From NCBI GenBank assembly GCA_965243175.1, contig OZ251532.1:4340001-4404000 (forward strand): 64,000 nt of DNA. Reading direction: 5' to 3'. Positions within the stretch are counted from its first letter, which is position 1, and each line of letters begins with the position of its first letter. The notes below the pieces were generated by a model. That model was not told the DNA's origin. It was given only the letters and a program-made list of their open reading frames with translations, and ran no database searches. This stretch comes from VXYL01 sp965243175. Its GTDB lineage: Bacteria > Pseudomonadota > Gammaproteobacteria > Pseudomonadales > Azotimanducaceae. The position numbers and the translations under genes were made by a program. Shown here one piece after another: positions 61,401 to 64,000 of the stretch.

Positions 61401-64000
61401 GAGTAGCTCGCAACCACCACGGCGCCGGCGAGGTTCTGCCCCAGCAGGCCGCCGACGTTGGTGTTGCCCGTCGCCGAGCCGCTCGCCCAGACCGCCTCCA
61501 CCCGGCCCCACGAGGCCCCGGCCAGCGGCGCCGCCGAACTCTGCGTGCCGACGTTCACGTAGGCGTTCGGCAGCCCCAGCGAGCGCACGACCGCGCTGCC
61601 GCGCAGCGCCCCGAACAGGCCGCCGTAGTTGCGGCTGCGGGCGACGAAGAGGTTGTGGATGGAGTGGCCGTTGCCGTCGAACGTCGCGTTGAAGTGGGTG
61701 TTGTCGCTCGGCGTCGAGGACGGGCCGAGGGGATCCCAGCCGCTGCCGCCGTTGTGGTAGGTGTCGTTGGAGTCGCTTGTGCCGCCGGTGTGCGTCGAAC
61801 CGTCGCCGTCGGTGTCGAAGTCCAGGTCCCGGGTCAGCTCGTAGCCGGTGCAGGTGGCCGTGTTCGAGACCGCCGGGCAGCCCATGCCGGCGCTGGCGCT
61901 GGCGAACGCGCCGCTGGCGCCGCTGTAGTTGGCGGTGTTGCCGGCCGACGCCGAGCCGTCGCCGTCCAGATCCCAGCGGATGGCGTTCAGCTGCGCCAGG
62001 GTGGAGACCTCGATGAGGCCGTCGTTGTCCACGTCGAAGTCCGTGCCGGTGCGCTGGGCGTCCGAGACGCCGACGCGCAGGTTCGAGGTCGTGCCGCCGT
62101 AGCCGCCGCCGGTCGCCTCGTGGGAGACCAGCACGGACTCGTCCACGGCGTCGCTCGCCTCCGCCACCGCGGTGGCGGTCACCGTCCGCGGCGTGCTCCA
62201 GTTCTGCGTGGTGAACGTCAGCGAGGACAGGTCCACCGTCACCGCGCCGGTGTCGCCGCTGGCCACCGCCACCGTCGCGTCCGCGCTCGGCGCCGCCGAG
62301 AGGCGCACCGTGTAGGCGCCGGTGTCGCCCTCGGCCAGCAGCAGCGGGCCGGGGTCCAGCGCCGCGGTGGTCGGATCGGCGTCGATCAGCACCGTGCCGC
62401 GGTCGTCGTCCGTCACGTTCACCGTCACCGTGGCCAGCACGCCCACGCTGGCCTCCGTCAGGGTCACCGCGACTTCCTCGTCGTTCGCGTCGTCGTCCGC
62501 CTGCGCCGTCACGGTCACCGTCTGCGCGGTGTTCCAGTCCGTCGTGGTGAACGTCAGCGCCGCCTTGTCCACGGTCGCGGCGCCGGTGTCCGCGCTGGCG
62601 ACGGTCACCGTGGTGGTCGCCCCCGGGTCGCTGTCCAGCACCGCCGTGAAGGTCCGGGCGTTGTCGGCGTGGTTGGAGTCCTCGTTCAGCGTCAGGGTCG
62701 ACGGCGTCGCCATGGCTTCCAGCGACGGCGTGACGGCCACGGACGCCGTGGCGATGGTGCCGGGCAGGCTGTGGGCGGCAGCCGCCACCGTCACGGCCAC
62801 GGTGCGCGCCGTGTCGAAGTCCGTGTCGTCGTAGGCCAGCGTCAGCGTCGCCGACGTGTCGCCGGCGCTCACCGGCGCCAGCGCGCCGACGGTCAGGCCG
62901 TCGACGTCCGTGTTCAGGGCGAAGTGCGACGCCGTGGCGGTGCTCTCGAAGGTGGCGTCGGTGAACGTCACGGTGAGCTCGGCGCCGTCAAGGGTCGCCT
63001 CCGTCAAAGTCGCCGGGGTGGTGGACGTGATGGCGGCGGTCGGGTTCACCACTCTGATGGTGAAGGTAAGTTCGGCGCGATCGCTGTTCGTCTCGTCGCC
63101 GTCGCCGTCGTGGGCGTGGATGGTCACCGTGGTGGAAAACCCGGTGGTGGTGGTCGCCGTCACACTGCCGCATATCGTGCGGGCGCCGCACGCGCCTTCG
63201 AAGGCGAGGCCGAGCAAGGAGAGGCTGATCGGCGAGGCGCTGGCCGTGTAGCTGTAGGCGATGTCGGCGGAACCGGCGGCGCCCTCGCCGCCGGTGGCCG
63301 CGGGAATCGTGAACGGCTGTATCGGGAAGCCGCCGCTGCGGAAGGTCTTGTTCGTCACCGTGCCGGTGAAGGTGGGCGCCAGGTTGGGCTGCAAGGCGAT
63401 CTGGCGCGCAGTGTCGAGGCCGCCGAACTTCAGCACCGGCCAGTCCCACGCGCCGCCGAAGTCCCAGGCGTCGTCGTCCGCGTCCGCCGCCACGCCGACG
63501 GAACCGTCGTTGTCCACGTCCTGGTCGTCCCAGTCGGCGTAGACGGCGGTGTAGCCGGTCGGGGCGCGCAGGTTCGCCGAGGTCTCGCCCTCCGGCGAGG
63601 CCGTGCCGGTGTCGTCGGCGATGCCGCTGCGGTTCACGTCCCAGTAGGTCGCCGTGAACGTGCCCGAACCGCTGGCGAAGCCGTATTTGTTCGCCATCGG
63701 GCAGGCGCCGGTCACCGCGCCCGTGGAGTAGCTCGCGGCGATGGTGCCGGAGTTCGCCGCGGCGAAGCCGCCGGCGATGCGGTTGCCGGTCGCGCACGAC
63801 GCCGAGGCCGTTGAGTAGCTGGCCACCACCGTCGCGCCCGACTCCACCACGCCCACCAGACCGCCGACGTTGGTCTGCCCCGCCACGGCGCCGCTCGCCC
63901 ACGCCGCCGCCACCCGGCCAGCGACCACGCCCGCCAGCGGCGCCACCGAGCCCTGGCCTTGCCGCACCCGGGCGTTCGGCAGGCCCAGCGCACGCACCAC
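46472..64000 (-). CDS. Giant secreted/surface repeat protein, C-terminal 5,842 residues
   Basis: The N-terminus lies beyond the window. From the window edge: GLUG-type adhesin blocks (about 64000-63480, 61650-61150 and 60640-60200; NVGGLVG, ASYSTGxVTG, ASYWD) introduced by calcium-loop-like segments (DVDNDGLIEVSTLAQLNA; WDLDGDG). Cadherin/Calx-beta-like modules lie between and after them. About 32 units carry the motif LTFTxxNWxxxQTVTVTA..D, 24 of them in six near-identical four-unit cycles (about 50-59 kb). The C-terminal part holds an FN3-like domain (about 48560-48250), beta-sandwich domains, leucine-rich repeats (about 47560-47130; LxxLxLxxNxLxxLP) and a last beta domain ending NSQR. Asp/Thr-rich and Cys-poor, as in calcium-stiffened adhesins. 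Export signal and transporter are not visible. A surface adhesion role is inference. Confidence 0.85.
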   Translation of the reverse strand: MVRALGLPNARVRQGQGSVAPLAGVVAGRVAAAWASGAVAGQTNVGGLVGVVESGATVVASYSTASASCATGNRIAGGFAAANSGTIAASYSTGAVTGACPMANKYGFASGSGTFTATYWDVNRSGIADDTGTASPEGETSANLRAPTGYTAVYADWDDQDVDNDGSVGVAADADDDAWDFGGAWDWPVLKFGGLDTARQIALQPNLAPTFTGTVTNKTFRSGGFPIQPFTIPAATGGEGAAGSADIAYSYTASASPISLSLLGLAFEGACGARTICGSVTATTTTGFSTTVTIHAHDGDGDETNSDRAELTFTIRVVNPTAAITSTTPATLTEATLDGAELTVTFTDATFESTATASHFALNTDVDGLTVGALAPVSAGDTSATLTLAYDDTDFDTARTVAVTVAAAAHSLPGTIATASVAVTPSLEAMATPSTLTLNEDSNHADNARTFTAVLDSDPGATTTVTVASADTGAATVDKAALTFTTTDWNTAQTVTVTAQADDDANDEEVAVTLTEASVGVLATVTVNVTDDDRGTVLIDADPTTAALDPGPLLLAEGDTGAYTVRLSAAPSADATVAVASGDTGAVTVDLSSLTFTTQNWSTPRTVTATAVAEASDAVDESVLVSHEATGGGYGGTTSNLRVGVSDAQRTGTDFDVDNDGLIEVSTLAQLNAIRWDLDGDGSASAGNTANYSGASGAFASASAGMGCPAVSNTATCTGYELTRDLDFDTDGDGSTHTGGTSDSNDTYHNGGSGWDPLGPSSTPSDNTHFNATFDGNGHSIHNLFVARSRNYGGLFGALRGSAVVRSLGLPNAYVNVGTQSSAAPLAGASWGRVEAVWASGSATGNTNVGGLLGQNLAGAVVVASYSKAATQCGAGAAAGLVGHNAGSIVASYAIGAVTGSCAATAKHGLADGPGTATASYWDTTTSVGTSDQGTGRTTAQLKTPTTATGIYAGWADLDVDGDGNPHESPWHFGASSHYPALSHRGADPVPQRGDYDYDDDGLIEIRTLAQLNAMRWDLDGDGAASSAANYGKAFRNHATGMGCPAVGGCTGYELENDLDFDTDGDGSTHAGGTGDSGDAYYNSGSGWAPIPAQFTATFDGNGKVIANLFVSRGSGVAALFTDLRAGAVVRALGLEDAYVSGTGATAPLAGRAWGRVAAVWATGEARGDTNVGGLVGAANGGSTIVASYTTATVACIGGSPSYRAGGLTSISFGSVLASYSTGTVTGGCPGKAGLAAISGSGSAQASYWDVDRSNIADDSGSLAPEGETSANLRSPTGYAGLYALWDNQDVDGDTLIGAAADPDDDAWDFGGQYQWPVLKFGGLDVARQVALQPNVAPTFGAGSVTNRTYRKDHAIAPFLVPPASGGEGTPYAYSASGLPAGLSLGAPNCASARQVCGTPTANTTGAATVTIYAHDGDTNRANSDRAVLTFTITVVTPTATLAASNPTSPTEANLDGAEVAVTLADTTFASGVAQSSFTLVDNVPGLAIASLATVTAGDATATLTLTYTGADFTAVRTLSASVAASAHDLPGAIASSAVNVTPTPGAVVSRTTLALEEDPTAGGGTNRNVGTYTIALAADPTTAAGGNCTVVVTATSGNADVSLDTDATPRTKALTFTQSNWNAAQTVTATAASDDDSQDDAATITHARTGAACGGGFFGTPTLPSLTVNVNDDETAAILLDADPSSPATDESGPLTLDELSTSSDNSKSYTVRLSAEPTADVTVSVTSGDTTAATVDKASLTFTSSNWNTRQTVTATAVQDGDSTGESVTITHAASTTAMGEYANVQATITANLTDKDTPGFVFDADPSSPATDEAGPLELQELQSSTTNAADYTVRLASLPTQTVTATITSSDTSAVTVGQSTLTFTTTSWNSPQTVTLSAQQDDGGANESVTIAHSAATATSSEYTNVSSDFTATVDDDETPAITLSTTTLSVPEGSSADYTVQLATEPEGGNVTVAITGAGNGLTPSPTSLTFTAANWNTARSVRVTAATDPNGENEQATLTHASSGGEYDDATDVVLTATATDSDTPSLAVSATTLTVDENSTNTYTIRLNTQPSATVTVTVGGASGTVTVDTAATSGNQNTLTFTNTNWATAQTVTVAAAADDNARNEQVSLTHTASGGDYASLAPASRPGVTVTVDDDETAGILLDADPGTPNDQSGPLALNELPTATNNSVSYTVRLSSEPTQDATVTIASNDTTAVTVDDTDGDNNNGVQNTLTFTSTNWNTPQTVTLTAADDTDGTPESATITHTVAGPTEYASVQATITANTTDDDAPSFVFDADPDTANDQSGPLALEELQSSSANSDDYTVRLNAEPTQTVTATIASGDTSSVTVGDTDTDTPGDQNTLTFTSANWNTPQTVTLSAQQDDNGFDENVTITHTAATTPSSEFNNVSGSFTASVTDDETPAIVLSATTLTVPEENSRTYTVQLSTEPVGGSVTVDITGAENRLSASPTSLTFTAGNWDTARTVTVAAANDSDGTNDMATFSHAASGADYGSVPAATIVATSTDDDAPSLQVSTTALTVDENSSGSYTIRLNTQPSATVTVTVSGASGAVTVDTATTTGNQNTLTFTTGNWATAQTVTVAAGDDGNARNEQVSLTHDATGGDYAGLAVGSRPGVTVTVTDNDTAGILVDADPNTANDQAGPVLVNELSTASNNTHDYTARLSSEPTQDTTVTITSNIPSVTVGDTDGDSLNGVQNTLTFTAANWNTPRTVTLTAAEDDNGVGESATITHTSSTSSASEYTNLTATLTANTNDDDAPSFVFDADPDTANDQSGPLALEELQSSTTNSDAYTVRLHTQPVQTVTATITSNTSSVTVGDTDGDSLNGVQNTLTFTATNWATPQTVTLTAQQDDNGFDETATITHAAATTPNSEYTNVNGTFTASVNDDETPAITLSATTLTVPEENSRTYTVRLATEPVGGSVTVDITGAANNLSASPTRLVFTAGNWDTARTVTVTAANDNDGTNDVATFSHAASGADYGSVPAATIVATSTDDDAPSLQVSTTALTVDENSSGSYTIRLNTQPSATVTVTVSGATGAVTVDTSATTGNQNTLTFTNANWATAQTVTVSAADDGNARNEEVSLTHTASGGDYAGLAMGSRPGVTVTVTDNDTAGILLDADPNTPNDQAGPLALAELSTATNNSVSYTVRLSSEPTQTATVTITSDDTTAVTVDDTDGDSLNGVQNTLTFTSANWNTPQTVTLTAAQDTDGVGENVTITHTASTATQSEYTNLQATITANTTDAQAPGFVFDADPSSPATNEAGPLQLAELSSSSTNTDDYTVRLTSQPTQTVTATITSSNTAAITVDDTDTGNPGTQNTLTFTPSNWNTPQTVTLTAQQDDNGYDESVTIAHAAATTTNSEYRNVNGSFMAAVTDDETPAITLSTTTLSVQEQNSATYTVRLATEPVGGSVTVDVTGAADGLSASPTRLVFTAGNWDTERTVRIAAANDLDGDSEVVTFSHAASGADYGSVPTAALVATSTDNDTPSLQVTPTTLEVDENGSGRYRVRLNTQPTGDVTVTVSGATGAVTVDTATASGDQNTLTFTTTTWSAQQTVTVEAGNDGNARNEMLTLTHTASGGGYGSLGAGARPSVQLTVDDDDTAGILVDADPNTANDQAGPVLVNELSTASNKTHDYTVRLSSEPTQTATVTIASNTPSVTVGDTDGDSLNGVQNTLTFTSANWNTPRTVTLTAAEDDNGVGESATITHTSSTSSASEYTNLTATLTANTTDDDAPAFVFDADPDTANDQSGPLALNELSSSTTNSDDYTVRLYTRPTQTVTATITSNTPSVTVGDTDGMAQGVQNTLTFTATNWSTPQTVTLTAQQDDNGFDETATIAHAAATATNSEYRNVNGSFTASVMDDETPAITLSATTLTVPEQTTASYTVRLATEPVGGNATVDIAGAADGLSASPTRLIFTAGNWDTQRTVRVTAANDLDGDNETVTFTHAASGADYGGVPTAALVATSTDNDTPSLQVTPTTLEVDENNSGRYRIRLNTQPSATVTVTVSGATGAVTVDTATTSGDQNTLTFTTTTWSAQQTVTVSAGDDGNAVNEMLTLAHAASGGDYGSLGAGARPSVQLTVDDDDTAGILLDADPNTPNDQSGPLLLNELSTASNNSVDYTVRLSSEPTQDATVTITSNDTTAVTVGDTDGDSLNGVQNTLTFTSSNWNTPRTVTLTAAEDDDGVGESATITHTSSTSLASEYANLSATLTANTTDDDAPSFVFDADPDTANDQSGPLALDELSSSTANSDDYTVRLYTQPTRAVTATITSNTPSVTVDTAPASGDQNTLTFTASNWSTPQTVTLTAQQDDNGFDESATITHRARTTPNSEYTNVNGTFTASVTDDETPAITLSASTLTVPEQNSATYTVRLATEPVGGNATVTITGAQDGITPNPTRLVFTAGNWDTPRQVRVSAANDDNSGNEVVTLSHAASGADYGSVPTAAIVVTATDDDTPSLNVSPTRLTVRENRSATYTMRLNTQPSAAVTVSVTGTTAEVTVDETALTFTTTNWNAARTITVSAADDDNATDETVNLLHAATGGDYTGLALASRPGVEVSVDDDDTPALVIAPDPNAGPLALNEMSGHADNAKDYTVRLMTEPTAQVEVAVSSDDRAVSVDNDATPQTRTLTFTTTNWATAQAVTATAAEDDDASNETATITHTATGGDYEGVSARLSATTLDDDEPAIVVSASALVASGVAEGGEAAYTVRLDTEPAGVARLSVAAEGPVSVDLDRNQAGVQRWLRFDAMNWNTPRTASVRGLPDADAASGTATLRHAASGVDYGRAPAVDVSFAVTDDDTPQVLADATTVEVNEGSMASYAVTLTAAPTGGTVEVAPTSSDEAVATVSPTTLRFTASNWHAPQRVTVRGVADGAANITHPTTGADYGSAPTPTVSATVRDEDAPGVRVEPTLLRMEEGASAGYRVRLNTEPSGDVTVTATSGSSELTLQDGARQVGTLTLTFTTGNWNAEQQVRAQSVDDDDVADETTTVTHAVAGYAGVSSAPTLAVEVEDDDAPGIAFEPAEGLSLTEGGAATGTYSAVLTARPSAAVTVAVSSDDAGLAFDTDSAPGAPGDQTELTFTTTNWNVPQTVAARAETDADFATEEAVLLHAASGGGYDGVAAEYDVQVSDADAAPAPARVQASSAGTTSLAVSWSASPGANGYWVQWRAVGGEWSLDRLVEVPGGGSAGGGGTLRVATGALSARIDGLREGVVYEVRVLGLNRGDPGDPSSTASATPRPRSPAGNRAPVVVAQPEIVLLEVGGQTELDLSGLFREPEGDALTYSAASTNPDVATATLAGTTLRVFGGRSGNAEIAVTAEDPHGLSARLDIRVGVIGTACSTAPAQAPEGGTAVVTAELASAVEGSTTVRWRIMRDTDPATPDADAGDHGGASGEVEIRGGERCAEIEIPILDDAEAEPAREWFEVELRLRYNRDARLAHAAIPVAVLEGVCDRAPPVRRALMAATDARRCHEPAPADLRMVRTLDLADAALGALATEDLGGLPALRTLDLAGNALSALPALPEATRLEHLLLAGNALEALPLGALPAPERLRSLSLSNNALADLPPDAFAPVPGLRSLRLDGNRLRTLPNGLFAGLGSLRMLRLDGNPGAPFALPAKLERTDAEPWAPSPATLRVAMPLGAPFETVLALTAEGGMFADGATESETTVLAGTTASEPFTVESTTGFARVSLTAPELPARQCLSGPCWQGFALQADEPLPLFARPLRVLAVPEPEALFADDLRVPLSSLAEAGEPGGELEWSVRSSDPTVATARILRGVLLVEPEPGAEGVVVVEATATDAHGQTATARFEVRVEFHWPTSPARGWRGVILNSQR
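50200..59000 (-). repeat. Six tandem super-repeats of about 1.46 kb within the giant gene
   Basis: A marker sequence coding DDETPAI(T/V)LS occurs at about 50.93, 52.39, 53.85, 55.31, 56.77 and 58.23 kb, a spacing of about 1,455-1,465 bases (about 486 codons). Each super-repeat contains four different units, recognisable by (i) ILLDADPNTxND, (ii) SFVFDADPDTAND, (iii) DDETPAITLS and (iv) SLQVSxTTLTVDEN. Boundaries are approximate. Confidence 0.8.

Noticed and set aside
46446..61511. Second minus-strand frame of 5,021 codons
   Set aside because: Arg-rich product without recognisable domains, out of phase with the clearly modular frame that ends at 46472.
46082..63814. Plus-strand open frame of 5,910 codons
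   Set aside because: It is antisense to the giant repeat gene, has an Arg/His/Gly-rich product without domains, and follows the same repeats; it is a shadow of GC-rich coding.
1..64000. tRNA or rRNA genes
   Set aside because: No cloverleaf-like or conserved ribosomal RNA segment was seen in any intergenic region; the few gaps are short.

Overview
This is a GC-rich (about two thirds G+C by eye), densely coding bacterial window with proteobacterial gene content. It carries a PilV/PilW/PilX-type minor pilin cluster, leuCDB-asd, kdsD (Kdo synthesis, so an LPS-bearing Gram-negative), gpsA, prmB-aroC, sucAB, gcdH and pdxA. A gammaproteobacterium is the best guess, probably an uncultivated one; no rRNA or tRNA gene was seen to settle it. 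The mix of core metabolism, catabolic enzymes (phytanoyl-CoA dioxygenase-like, SDR, crotonase, ADP-forming acyl-CoA synthetase, RraA-like aldolase), a restriction-modification system, Uma2 and Rpn-type proteins and a giant repeat adhesin suggests a large accessory genome.

Layout. 1-2.6 kb: two overlapping membrane-anchored von Willebrand A proteins, then an Rpn-type fragment. 2.66-3.64 kb: an Asp/Asn beta-hydroxylase-fold protein and a PqqD-like protein. 3.84-6.44 kb: four overlapping type IV minor pilin genes. 6.5-11.0 kb: a small unknown, an SDR, an ADP-ribosylglycohydrolase fused to a C-terminal beta-sandwich-like region, and a PhyH-type dioxygenase. 11.1-13.3 kb: a UGSC-motif selenoprotein read through an in-frame UGA, with a fitting bacterial SECIS hairpin, beside a thioredoxin-fold fusion protein. 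13.4-18.1 kb: an exported metallophosphoesterase, an RraA-family protein, two small proteins and two membrane proteins (one SpoIIM family). 18.2-23.5 kb: operon leuC-leuD-leuB-asd-kdsD on the minus strand. 23.8-26.2 kb: an EcoRII/Dcm-like methyltransferase-endonuclease pair. 26.6-31.1 kb: minus-strand cluster of an RskA-like protein, gpsA, a DUF4892-like protein, prmB and aroC. 31.5-36.6 kb: an acyl-CoA synthetase with swapped domain order, an enoyl-CoA hydratase, and two tandem Uma2-family genes. 36.7-40.8 kb: sucA-sucB. 41.0-42.7 kb: a RidA-membrane-nuclease-like fusion. 42.7-46.0 kb: gcdH, pdxA and a eukaryotic-type (type II) glutamine synthetase behind a sigma-54-like promoter. 46.5-64.0 kb: the C-terminal 5,842 residues of a giant repeat protein whose start lies outside the window.

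The strongest unusual signals are the UGA-containing UGSC selenoprotein and its redox partner, the giant protein built from six four-unit super-repeats of about 1.46 kb each, the RidA/membrane/nuclease-like fusion with a possible non-standard start codon, and type II glutamine synthetase under apparent sigma-54 control.
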